Assembly: GCA_027080605.1 (NCBI GenBank)
Contig: JALWRO010000180.1
Span: 1-5,204 of the forward strand
Length of the DNA: 5,204 nucleotides
Direction: 5' to 3'
DNA from: Campylobacterales bacterium
GTDB taxonomy: Bacteria; Campylobacterota; Campylobacteria; Campylobacterales; QNZT01
Below the pieces are notes generated by a model. It was not told the origin of the DNA. It made no database searches and worked only from the letters and a program-made list of their open reading frames with translations. Made by a program: the position numbers and the translations under genes. Positions 1 through 5,204 of this stretch are shown here, piece after piece. The first letter of the stretch is position 1. Each line of letters opens with the position of its first letter.

Positions 1-4
1 GATG

Positions 5-29
5 AGAGAAAAGTAAATTACTTTCCTCT
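5..29 (-). terminator. Possible terminator hairpin after the secreted small protein gene
   Basis: An inverted repeat lies just downstream of the stop codon of the 36-392 gene. Read as minus-strand RNA, the arms AGAGGAAAGUAA and UUACUUUUCUCU pair over about 12 positions with one G-U wobble. The wobble is a mismatch (A-C) on the plus strand, which favours function as minus-strand RNA. Realistically the innermost pairs open to form the loop. The bases that follow are pyrimidine-rich (CUC AUC), but the window ends before a U-tract could be confirmed. It could equally be a 3'-end stabilising hairpin. Confidence 0.42.
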
Positions 30-35
30 TCATAT

Positions 36-392
36 TTAATGAACCGATTTTTCTTTGTCTGTTAATGATTCTTTCTTAAATGTTGAGATCTCTTTTTTTG
101 CTTTTAACATCTCTTTTTTTTCGAAAGTATTGACTTGTTTTTCGGCATTGTTTTTGACAGTGTCGTTAAGATCTTGTTTGACCTCTTTTTCAAATTTTGG
201 AGCATCCATTTTTGCTTCAAAGTTCTCTTTAAGCTGAGACTCCTCTACTTTTGCTTTTGCATGAGGATTACCTTCTGTCATAGCTGGATTTTTCAGCGCA
301 GCAGCTTCTTCTTTTGCCACAACCTCTGCGTATGCTGTAATAGTGGTCAAAAATGATACCAAAATGGTAGAAATAATTAACTTCTTTTTCAT
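36..392 (-). CDS. Secreted Lys/Glu-rich small protein, function unknown
   Basis: This 118-residue protein is not recognised as a known family. It begins with a textbook Sec signal peptide: MKKK, a hydrophobic core at residues 5-20, and a likely signal peptidase I site after AYA (residue 22), so the mature chain of about 96 residues should be periplasmic or exported. The mature part is hydrophilic, has no cysteine, and is dominated by Lys and Glu. Residues 45-115 are predicted by eye to be largely helical, possibly coiled coil, with repeated FEKE/FEKKE/FKKE-like motifs near residues 67, 90 and 105. The start is supported by an AAGGAG sequence about 8 nt upstream of the ATG. It is separated from the upstream deaminase by about 200 nt holding a candidate promoter, so it is probably its own transcription unit. 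A structural or stress-related envelope protein is possible but unproven. Confidence 0.8.
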   Translation of the reverse strand: MKKKLIISTILVSFLTTITAYAEVVAKEEAAALKNPAMTEGNPHAKAKVEESQLKENFEAKMDAPKFEKEVKQDLNDTVKNNAEKQVNTFEKKEMLKAKKEISTFKKESLTDKEKSVH

Positions 393-426
393 GGTCTACT
401 CCTTATAAGATAGTTTCTAAAAATCT

Positions 427-432
427 ATTATA
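427..432 (-). promoter_or_regulatory. Candidate -10 box for the secreted small protein gene
   Basis: A perfect TATAAT on the minus strand lies 34 nt upstream of the ATG at 392, in an AT-rich gap (393-492). No TTGACA-like -35 sits at the usual spacing; an ATGACA hexamer at 455-460 is too far away (22 nt). A missing -35 is normal for sigma70 promoters of Campylobacterota, but AT-rich DNA also gives chance matches. Confidence 0.42.
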
Positions 433-492
433 TAACAAACAATAGTGTTTAAACTGTCATCTAGCTAACACAATATAATGTATTTTGATGCA

Positions 493-600
493 TTAAAAAC
501 TATCTGTTTCGGCTTTTTGTTCAAAGCGGAGTTTATCCTGTATCTCTTCAGTTGAAGATTTTCTAAGTTGTAGCATATAAATTTGTTGATAGTTAAGCAT
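493..600 (-). CDS. Possible small ORF abutting the deaminase stop (35 aa)
   Basis: An ATG immediately follows the TGA stop of the deaminase gene (junction TGAATG) and opens a 35-residue frame ending in TAA. The peptide is hydrophilic, with a charged, helix-like second half (LRKSSTEEIQDKLRFEQKAE, residues 12-31) that looks more protein-like than random AT-rich DNA. No good Shine-Dalgarno sequence precedes it, so expression would depend on coupling to the upstream gene. It may be a genuine small protein, a remnant of a longer gene, or chance. Family not recognised. Confidence 0.28.
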   Translation of the reverse strand: MLNYQQIYMLQLRKSSTEEIQDKLRFEQKAETDSF

Positions 601-1068
601 TCAATAAAGCACTTTATCCGGTTTATCAAACCACTTTTTAAAAAGTGTATGACAAGACTCCATCGGTGTATGTACAAAAACAATTGGATTGGGGCGTCTG
701 TGTTCGATGATCTCGGTGATGATCGTGTCGTCAAAGCCTATTTGGGCACTTTGGGTTTTTGTGTTGCAGTAGAAAACTTTTTCGATGTGTGCCCAGTGGA
801 TCGCCGCAAAGCACATCGGACACGGCTCGGCGGTGATGTAGAGCTGACAGCCTGTGAGATGAAAGTGCGCCAGTTTACGGGAGGCTTTTCGTATAGTGAC
901 GATCTCCGCGTGGGCGGTGGGGTCGTTGTTTTTGACGACTTCATTGTGCCCTGCGGCGATGATTTCGCCCCCTTTGACGATAACGGCGCCGAAAGGACCG
1001 CCGTCACCGGCATCGACACCTTTCTGGGCTTCTTCGAGCGCACGTTTCATGAACTTCTGTTGCATCAT
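601..1068 (-). CDS. guaD: Guanine deaminase / nucleoside deaminase (CDA superfamily)
   Basis: This zinc-dependent cytidine-deaminase-fold enzyme most likely hydrolyses guanine to xanthine and ammonia in the cytoplasm (purine salvage or nitrogen recovery). From the ATG at 1068 it is 155 residues, matching the roughly 156 of Bacillus subtilis GuaD. The zinc and catalytic motifs are intact: TAHAE (zinc ligand His53, proton-shuttle Glu55) and EPCPMC (zinc ligands Cys83 and Cys86). GGPFGAVIV at 23-31 and NDPTAHAE are typical of GuaD, and GFDD at 111-114 matches the GuaD C-terminal region, which separates it from TadA tRNA deaminases. A longer in-frame start at 1209 is rejected because its extra 47 residues overlap the Bax inhibitor gene and do not fit the family. 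ATG at 1065 is an equally possible start. The gene begins 10 nt after the upstream stop, with only a weak AAGAAG ribosome site, suggesting translational coupling. Exact substrate is inferred from similarity. Confidence 0.88.
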   Translation of the reverse strand: MMQQKFMKRALEEAQKGVDAGDGGPFGAVIVKGGEIIAAGHNEVVKNNDPTAHAEIVTIRKASRKLAHFHLTGCQLYITAEPCPMCFAAIHWAHIEKVFYCNTKTQSAQIGFDDTIITEIIEHRRPNPIVFVHTPMESCHTLFKKWFDKPDKVLY

Positions 1069-1078
1069 GTTTGGCTTC

Positions 1079-1780
1079 TTAATCTCTTCGGTTTCCAAAG
1101 AAATCGAGGAAAAGGATAAAAAGGTTGATGAAGTCCAGATAAAGTGACAACGCGCCGACGATCGCCACACGGCTGAGACTTGTACGGTCGCCTGCTCCCA
1201 TCTCTTCACCCATCTGTTTAATCTTTTGTGTGTCGTAGGCGGTGAGTCCGACGAAGATGATGACGCCGATGACGCTGATCCACCACTCGAAAGCCGGACT
1301 TTTGAGAAAGAAGTTGACGACCATCGCGATGATCAGACCGATGAGTGCGGCAAAGAGGATATTGCCCCAGGAACCGAGGTCGGTATCGGTAAAGTACCCG
1401 TAGAGGCTCATGACACCGAATGTCAGCGCCGCGATGAAAAAGGCGGTGGCGATGGAGGTCTCCGTAAAAATGATAAAGATACTCCCCAGTGTCAGACCGT
1501 CGATGAATGAAAAGAGTATGAAGAGTACCCGCGCAGTGGAGACGTCCATTTTGTTGATCCCCGCGGAGATGGCAAATACCAGTCCCAGTTCGATCAGCAA
1601 CAGTACCCAGATCATGTAAGGGTTGCCGAAGAGGATGTGCAGTAATGTCGGGCTGTGCGAGACCATGAAGGCGGTCAGTCCGGAGACCATCAAGCCTACC
1701 ATCATCCAGTTGTAAACCGATCTGAGCAGTGTGTTGGTGTCTGCCTGGCTCAGATGTGTGGCAAAGATATCGTTTTGCAT
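1079..1780 (-). CDS. Bax inhibitor-1/YccA family membrane protein
   Basis: This 233-residue protein is almost entirely hydrophobic, with about seven membrane segments from residue 25 to the C-terminus. It matches the bacterial BI-1 family (YccA, YbhL and the B. subtilis pH-sensitive calcium leak channel YetJ). The diagnostic motif GLTAYDTQKIKQM is at 178-190 and a second conserved segment, LSLYLDFINLF, at 211-221. Asp183 and Asp216 are likely equivalents of the paired aspartates that control the calcium pathway in YetJ. In bacteria, members have been linked to calcium leak or to modulation of FtsH proteolysis; which applies here cannot be told. The length is usual for the family and nothing appears truncated. 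The start is set by AAGGAG (1787-1792) spaced 6 nt before the ATG, preceded by a candidate -10 box. The deaminase gene follows after 10 nt, so the two are probably co-transcribed. Confidence 0.93.
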   Translation of the reverse strand: MQNDIFATHLSQADTNTLLRSVYNWMMVGLMVSGLTAFMVSHSPTLLHILFGNPYMIWVLLLIELGLVFAISAGINKMDVSTARVLFILFSFIDGLTLGSIFIIFTETSIATAFFIAALTFGVMSLYGYFTDTDLGSWGNILFAALIGLIIAMVVNFFLKSPAFEWWISVIGVIIFVGLTAYDTQKIKQMGEEMGAGDRTSLSRVAIVGALSLYLDFINLFILFLDFFGNRRD

Positions 1781-1806
1781 TTTTTTCTCCTTGATGTTTT
1801 TTTGAA

Positions 1807-1812
1807 ATTATA
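1807..1812 (-). promoter_or_regulatory. Candidate -10 box for the Bax inhibitor/deaminase unit
   Basis: A perfect TATAAT on the minus strand would start transcription near position 1800, giving a leader of about 20 nt that includes the AAGGAG site. No convincing -35 or TGn extension is seen. The placement between the decayed gene remnant and the Bax inhibitor start makes a promoter here reasonable. Confidence 0.5.
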
Positions 1813-1865
1813 GGAGAAGCAGGAGAGAAAGTCTGTTAGTTAACGCACATTGAGAGGAGGATCTG

Positions 1866-1993
1866 TTAAGAAAGATAGGTGGTTTTGATTTTCCTCAGCA
1901 CATACCAGGCAATGCCTGAGGAGAGGAGAATATTACCCAATATATAACATATGTCAGTATGTTGAAAAATATAAAGGCAGTAAAGCTGGACAC
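1866..1993 (-). pseudogene. Internally deleted remnant of the small two-helix membrane protein gene
   Basis: This is a degraded paralog of the intact gene at 3160-3390. Positions 1958-1992 match 3355-3389 at 30 of 35 bases, and 1909-1928 match 3203-3222 at 18 of 20, in the same order and orientation. The 5' part still reads SSFTAFIFFNILTYVIYW (intact gene: SRFTAFILFNIQAYFAYW) after a GTG where the intact gene has ATG. The 3' part reads NILLSSGIAWYVLRKIKTTY before TAA (intact: NVLLSSGIAYYLLRKIKTKY). The middle, about 103 nt, is missing; this is not a multiple of three, so the two halves are in different frames and the 5' frame stops at 1895-1897. The GAGGAG ribosome site of the intact copy is also eroded here. 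It sits directly against the stop codon of the cytochrome gene. Confidence 0.82.
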
Positions 1994-2005
1994 GGTTCTC
2001 GTTGT

Positions 2006-2536
2006 TTAGTTTCTTTTATGCCCCACATTTGGATGACATTCAAGGCAACTTGTTTTTAATGTCCTGGCATCAGCCTTTTTGACGATTTCCGGTTCAGTTA
2101 TTCCCATTGACGAGTGATCCAAACTTGTATGGCAAGATAAACAACCGCTGTTAAAAACAAATTTTTCCGGGTGTTCTCTTTTTTTTGTCCAGTTAATATC
2201 TGCAGTATTTGTAAAAAACTCTGTGTACACGTCACGTAATCCAAACTTTGCTTTTGTAGTGATATAGTTTATCAGGGTATCATGTGGCAAATGGCAGTCA
2301 ACACACTGTGCTGCAACACCGAACTTATTATTGCCACCATGCAATGAAGCATAATGTGTCTGAGTCATGGATTCCATGGTATGGCATTTTGAACAAAACT
2401 TTCCACTCTCGGTTTTTCTAATTTCAACAGCAGTGGTATAGGATATGGCTGTTCCGATGATTGTCCCGATAAGCAATAAAATAACAATAACAACCTTAAG
2501 TTCCTTGTCTTCTTTTAAGGCTTCTTTGAGTTTCAT
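2006..2536 (-). CDS. NapC/NirT/NrfH-family tetraheme cytochrome c (quinol dehydrogenase type)
   Basis: This membrane-anchored multiheme cytochrome should take electrons from menaquinol and pass them to a periplasmic reductase. Its 176 residues contain a short charged N-terminus, one membrane anchor at about 14-35, then a periplasmic domain with four heme-binding CxxCH motifs: CSKCH (48-52), CVDCH (78-82), CLSCH (132-136) and CLECH (164-168). The first motif continues as CHTM, the arrangement seen in NrfH and NapC, and the segment THYASLH...GVAAQCVDCHLPH is characteristic of the family. It is nearer NrfH in size than NapC (about 200). No nitrate, nitrite, hydroxylamine or TMAO reductase subunit is visible next to it, so the redox partner is unknown. 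AAGGAA at 2544-2549 supports the start. The gene lies 164 nt downstream of the DUF202 gene and is AT-rich in places (18 GC of 60 at 2161-2220). Confidence 0.93.
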   Translation of the reverse strand: MKLKEALKEDKELKVVIVILLLIGTIIGTAISYTTAVEIRKTESGKFCSKCHTMESMTQTHYASLHGGNNKFGVAAQCVDCHLPHDTLINYITTKAKFGLRDVYTEFFTNTADINWTKKREHPEKFVFNSGCLSCHTSLDHSSMGITEPEIVKKADARTLKTSCLECHPNVGHKRN

Positions 2537-2643
2537 AGCAGGGTTCCTTTTATATTTAAATTCCGGGAAAATTTCATATGCAAGTGATTTGCTTTAAGCA
2601 TTTCTTTTGTGATATTTTTCTCGCGATATATAGTATTGTTTCT

Positions 2644-2661
2644 CAGTGTACCGATGCACTG
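2644..2661 (-). other. Inverted repeat between the DUF202 and cytochrome genes
   Basis: The arms CAGTG and CACTG flank an 8-nt centre. As RNA this gives a short 5-bp hairpin, without a following U-tract, so it is not a convincing intrinsic terminator. It could be a weak attenuator or operator, or chance. The rest of the 2537-2700 gap is AT-rich; I see no clear promoter there. Confidence 0.2.
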
Positions 2662-2700
2662 TAATTGAGTATTTTTACCATTTTCATATCAATTTCTTCT

Positions 2701-3102
2701 TCAAAGTATTATCATACTGGCGAGTAGCAATACTCCGATAAATGCTATAAAAATAGCAAGAATGAGATAAATTTTCCTGTCTGTATCTATTACTCCTTCT
2801 TGCAAATGTCTGACCCATCGCGTATAATAACGATAGGTGTACAGAGCAAGAACGATACCTGCAAGAACAATAAATATTCCCAGATAATTATAATATATAG
2901 CATGAACGAGTTGTGGTACAGAAGAAGTCTCTTTACCTTTAAGTTCAACGCTGATAAGATGAAGAAACAATTCAAATTTTTCAACGACAAATCCGAGTAC
3001 AATCAGTGAGATAGAGGTGCCAATAAGTGCTGTCGTGGAGCGCTCCACCGCCATCAGATCTTTTGGATCGATTTTTGTATCTATTTCAGATTTATCAGAC
3101 AT
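2701..3102 (-). CDS. DUF202 (YidH-like) small integral membrane protein
   Basis: This 133-residue inner-membrane protein has three predicted membrane helices, at about 22-42, 72-92 and 111-132. The N-terminal region DLMAVERSTTALIGTSISLI (15-34) followed by VLGFVVEKF matches the DUF202 signature, normally written as (L)A.ERT..A..RTs..li.lGf, with Glu20 and Arg21 conserved. The family has no settled biochemical role; the E. coli relatives are YidG and YidH. A longer in-frame start at 3135 is rejected: ATG 3102 has a strong AGGAAAGG ribosome site (3110-3117), while the upstream ATG overlaps the predicted -10 box. The gene lies 57 nt after the small two-helix gene and upstream of the tetraheme cytochrome, in an AT-rich block (20 GC of 60 at 2701-2760). 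Co-transcription with the cytochrome is plausible; a functional link is speculative. Confidence 0.82.
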   Translation of the reverse strand: MSDKSEIDTKIDPKDLMAVERSTTALIGTSISLIVLGFVVEKFELFLHLISVELKGKETSSVPQLVHAIYYNYLGIFIVLAGIVLALYTYRYYTRWVRHLQEGVIDTDRKIYLILAIFIAFIGVLLLASMIIL

Positions 3103-3109
3103 TGGGGTA

Positions 3110-3117
3110 CCTTTCCT
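3110..3117 (-). promoter_or_regulatory. Ribosome binding site fixing the DUF202 start
   Basis: AGGAAAGG on the minus strand lies 7 nt before the ATG at 3102. It decides the start against the in-frame ATG at 3135, which lacks such a site. Confidence 0.7.
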
Positions 3118-3130
3118 GTGTGATGTCAGT

Positions 3131-3139
3131 ATCATAACA
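3131..3139 (-). promoter_or_regulatory. Extended -10 promoter for the DUF202/cytochrome block
   Basis: The minus strand reads TGT followed by TATGAT (3131-3136), an extended -10 of the TGn-TATAAT type favoured in Campylobacterota. It is preceded by a T-rich run (around 3147-3152) and has no clear -35. It would start transcription near 3124, about 22 nt before the ATG, leaving room for the ribosome site. This suggests the DUF202 and cytochrome genes can be transcribed apart from the upstream genes. Confidence 0.5.
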
Positions 3140-3159
3140 TATTCTGAAAAAAGGGATTG

Positions 3160-3390
3160 TTAAGGCAAATATTTTGTTTTGATTTTTCGCAGCAGATAAT
3201 ACGCAATACCGGAGGAGAGGAGTACATTGATCATGATGAGCCAGAGATCGGCGGTGGTGGGCATCACCATGAGATCTTGACCGAGTTTCGGGTTGGAGTA
3301 CCAGCTAAAGAGTGTAAAGAGTTTGTCGATCGCCCAGTAGGCAAAATATGCCTGTATGTTGAAAAGGATAAAGGCGGTGAAGCGGGACAT
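3160..3390 (-). CDS. Small two-helix membrane protein, function unknown
   Basis: This 76-residue protein is not recognised. It has two hydrophobic segments, at about 5-29 (aromatic-rich: FILFNIQAYFAYWAI) and 49-67 (LWLIMINVLLSSGIAYYLL), joined by a polar loop, and ends in a basic tail, RKIKTKYLP. The basic residues after helix 2 suggest both termini face the cytoplasm. A strong GAGGAG (3395-3400) sits 4 nt before the ATG. It lies 52 nt after the end of the marC frame and 57 nt before DUF202. That it is real is supported by the decayed copy at 1866-1993, in which the same amino-acid patterns, especially LLSSGIA and LRKIKT, are recognisable. The two copies point to a small family that duplicates, or that travels with neighbouring genes. 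Confidence 0.75.
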   Translation of the reverse strand: MSRFTAFILFNIQAYFAYWAIDKLFTLFSWYSNPKLGQDLMVMPTTADLWLIMINVLLSSGIAYYLLRKIKTKYLP

Positions 3391-3442
3391 GGTACTCCTC
3401 GTTTTGCTTTTTTTACAGGTACAAGCACAAAGCAGTCCTCCT

Positions 3443-4087
3443 TCAGAGTGTGCCCCACAATCCCTTGATACCGCTGACCAGAAACTGTGCGGCGATCGCT
3501 CCGACGATCAGACCCATGATCCGTGTCAGAATCTTCATGCCTGTAACGCCCAGTGCTTTGTTGATCGCACCTGCATAGCGCAGGGTGAAATAGACAACCA
3601 GAGATGCCGCAAAGATGGCTGCCGTCAACAGTGCATAGCTGATGAGGTGTGGAAACTCTTTGGCATGGTTACTGTTGAGTACGATGATGGTGGCGATGAC
3701 TCCGGGACCGAAGAGGATCGGAATACCGATAGGGATGACCGAAACATCCTATTTCTCTTCCGCTTCGTCCTGCTCCTCTTTAGTGTGTCTGGCTTTGGAG
3801 GGCTGTCCGTATGCCATGTTGATGGCAATGAGCATCAGAATGATACCGCCGATCACTTTGAGGGAGAGAACGCTGATGCCGAAGAGTTTGAAGATCAGCT
3901 GCCCGGTATAGAGCGTGACCAGCGAGGCGATGATGACGGTCAGTGTCGCCTTAAGTGCGACAGGTCGGATGTTTTCCGATGTCGGTGGTGAGACCATCGT
4001 CACCATAATACTCGCCGCAGCGATGGGGTTGAGAATGGTGATGAGGGCGATGATGTCATGAGAAAGTATAGAGATATATGCTTGCAT
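3443..4087 (-). pseudogene. marC: MarC-family membrane protein gene with one in-frame amber stop
   Basis: Read straight through, this frame gives a complete MarC/UPF0056-type protein of 214 codons plus a TGA stop, close to the 221 residues of E. coli MarC. Codon 113 (3749-3751) is TAG. The part before it holds three membrane segments with the family Asn-Pro motif (ILNP, 18-21) and the segment GQLIFKLFGISVLSLKVIGG (62-81), then a charged loop. The part after it continues in the same frame with IPIGIPILFGPGVIAT (118-133), the second-repeat Gly-Pro motif, and three more membrane segments. There is no frameshift. A single base change from AAG, CAG or GAG would explain the TAG, which falls in the charged loop before a conserved core. 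As written the product is a 112-residue half protein, probably non-functional. MarC proteins are putative transporters of unsettled role; the old link to multiple antibiotic resistance was not upheld. The start has AAAGGAA at 4093-4099. Confidence 0.85.
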
Positions 4088-4089
4088 GG

Positions 4090-5204
4090 TTATTCCTTTG
4101 TTTTAAGTTCCTGTATGGAAACGGGCAGTGTCGTATCGACAGAGCGGATGTGCAGATCGCGCTGAGGAAAGGGGATTTCGATGCCGTTGGCATACAGCGC
4201 GTTGTAGATGAGGATCAGAAAGCGCGAAGTGGTACGTCTGGGGTAGAGGATTTCCCGTCCCTCCACCCAGACAAAGAGTTCAAAATCGACGCTGCTGTCT
4301 CCCATTCCGGTCATGATGACTCTGGTATGGCGTTCGGGTGTGGTGTAGATGTCGTTGAAGTTGCTGTTTTTGACCGCTTCAAGTACGACATCGATTACTT
4401 TTTGCGGATCGGTGCCGTATGCCACACCGAAAGGGATCTCGAAACGGCGTATTTTGTCATTCATCGTCCAGTTGATGACACGGTTTTGGATCAGATCCTG
4501 ATTTGGGACGATGACGTCTATATTGGAGTTGGTGTTGATGGTAATAGAACGCATTTTGATATCGACGACATGTCCGCGTATGTCGTTGTCGAGTTGGATA
4601 TAGTCTCCGATCTTGACACTGCGCTCGACCATCAGAATGATGCCTGAGACGAAATTGGAGATGATGTTCTGAAGCCCGAAACCGATACCCACAGAGAGCG
4701 CACCGGCAACCAGTGCGATGGAACTCAGATCGATACCAAGCACTTTGAGAACGATAAAAAAAGTGATCACAAAGATCAGATAGTAGCCCATATTTGCCAG
4801 AAGTGTACGGGTGCTTGCGGTGACGGCTCTGTTTTTGTGGGAGAGACGCTGGATCTGCCTTTTGTACAGATTACCGATCAGAAATCCGATGATAAAAATA
4901 AGTAAAGAGATCAGCAGTTTGACGATGCTTACCGGTGTTTTGTTGATGTGAAAGAGCGGTTGGTTGGCGATTTTCCAGAGGTGTTTTGCCTGACTCTGTA
5001 GCTCCTGCATCCCTTTGCCTTTGATCGCGGCAACAGTACCGAAGATCTGTTTTTCCATCTGTGTCAGGAGTGTGTCTACATCTTCATAGACGTCGGGATC
5101 GCTGCTGATGCGGGCTTGCAGGTAGGAGAGGAGTTGCTTGTGGAGCGTAAATGTCCTGTCGCTTTTTTGCTGCAGGGCGATGCTGAAACGTAAAAAGAGC
5201 AGTT
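4090..5204 (-). CDS. MscS-family mechanosensitive ion channel (5' end outside window)
   Basis: The frame stays open to the right edge, so about 370 C-terminal residues are visible and the true start lies beyond 5204. The ATG at 5058 is internal, because coding-like sequence continues upstream of it (for example LHKQLLSYLQARISSDPDVY). Counting from that Met, there is a predicted helix at about 43-63, another at 89-107, and the pore-lining MscS helix at about 113-144 (LVAGALSVGIGFGLQNIISN, rich in Gly/Ala). The beta domain follows (VERSVKIGDYI...GHVVDIKMRSITI...VIVPNQDLI) and then the C-terminal alpha/beta domain ending in IEIPFPQRDLHIRS. These are hallmark MscS features. The soluble, Gln/Leu-rich N-terminal stretch makes it longer than the 286-residue E. 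coli MscS. The family opens under membrane tension to release solutes on hypo-osmotic shock. marC follows after 2 nt. Confidence 0.93.
   Translation of the reverse strand, partial: LLFLRFSIALQQKSDRTFTLHKQLLSYLQARISSDPDVYEDVDTLLTQMEKQIFGTVAAIKGKGMQELQSQAKHLWKIANQPLFHINKTPVSIVKLLISLLIFIIGFLIGNLYKRQIQRLSHKNRAVTASTRTLLANMGYYLIFVITFFIVLKVLGIDLSSIALVAGALSVGIGFGLQNIISNFVSGIILMVERSVKIGDYIQLDNDIRGHVVDIKMRSITINTNSNIDVIVPNQDLIQNRVINWTMNDKIRRFEIPFGVAYGTDPQKVIDVVLEAVKNSNFNDIYTTPERHTRVIMTGMGDSSVDFELFVWVEGREILYPRRTTSRFLILIYNALYANGIEIPFPQRDLHIRSVDTTLPVSIQELKTKE
4093..4099 (-). promoter_or_regulatory. marC ribosome binding site inside the mscS-like 3' end
   Basis: AAAGGAA on the minus strand is embedded in the last codons of the MscS-family gene, whose TAA stop (4090-4092) is 2 nt before the marC ATG. 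This arrangement implies a shared transcript and translational coupling. Confidence 0.65.

Noticed and set aside
632..647. Perfect 16-nt palindrome CACTTTTTAAAAAGTG
   Set aside because: It lies inside the deaminase coding sequence (FKKWF region) and is AT-rich with no loop; most likely chance from Lys/Phe codons.
583..1119. Plus-strand ORF of 178 codons opposite the deaminase gene
   Set aside because: It is antisense to a gene with intact zinc-site motifs and shows no recognisable domain; its length follows from the codon pattern of the real gene.
2590..2600. Palindrome TGCTTTAAGCA upstream of the cytochrome gene
   Set aside because: Only a 1-nt centre and AT-rich; no match to a known FNR, CRP or Fur operator, and its T-rich flank is on the wrong strand for a terminator.
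2643..2687. 14-residue minus-strand mini-ORF upstream of the cytochrome gene
   Set aside because: Too short and without leader-peptide features (no attenuator structure or codon run); no evidence of coding.
3443..3628. Separate 61-codon gene starting at TTG 3628
   Set aside because: It is the C-terminal part of the marC frame, downstream of the amber codon; it has no ribosome site and starts inside a conserved membrane segment.
3356..3991. Plus-strand ORF of 211 codons opposite marC
   Set aside because: The translation is Asp/Arg/Cys-rich with no domain, typical of the reverse complement of a hydrophobic protein; the minus strand encodes the MarC halves.
4078..4647. Plus-strand ORF of 189 codons opposite the MscS-family gene
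   Set aside because: It is a mirror of the strongly conserved MscS beta and C-terminal domains on the minus strand.
1..5204. Search for a novel multi-gene system (defence, CRISPR, biosynthetic cluster, mobile element)
   Set aside because: No repeat array, nuclease, transposase, integrase, toxin-antitoxin pair or attachment site is visible; most genes belong to common families.

Overview
The window reads as a compact stretch of a bacterial chromosome, most likely a Campylobacterota (Sulfurimonas/Sulfurovum-like) genome. That guess rests on the mix of genes (a NapC/NirT tetraheme cytochrome, a Bax inhibitor-1 family protein, MscS and MarC membrane proteins), their short spacing, and TATAAT-type -10 boxes without clear -35 boxes. 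It is an inference; no marker gene is present. Every supported gene lies on the minus strand, so transcription runs from high to low coordinates.

In transcription order: an MscS-family mechanosensitive channel, cut by the right edge of the window (4090-5204); a MarC-family membrane protein starting 2 nt after its stop, but interrupted by one in-frame amber codon (3443-4087); a small two-helix membrane protein of unknown function (3160-3390); a DUF202 membrane protein with its own likely promoter (2701-3102); a NapC/NirT/NrfH-type tetraheme cytochrome c (2006-2536); a decayed, internally deleted copy of the small two-helix gene (1866-1993); a Bax inhibitor-1 (YccA/YbhL-type) membrane protein (1079-1780); a GuaD-type guanine/nucleoside deaminase (601-1068) starting 10 nt after it; a possible 35-residue ORF directly abutting the deaminase stop (493-600); and a secreted, Lys/Glu-rich small protein (36-392) with a possible terminator hairpin at the left edge.

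Two structures stand out. The marC reading frame is complete except for a single TAG at codon 113, so it is either a fresh nonsense mutation or a sequence error. The DUF202 and cytochrome genes form an AT-rich block bounded on one side by the intact small membrane gene and on the other by its degraded copy, which suggests insertion or duplication. No stretch over 300 bases lacks a gene. I see no RNA genes, CRISPR array, IS element or origin, and no multi-gene defence or biosynthetic system. Apart from these two structures the window is ordinary housekeeping and accessory content.
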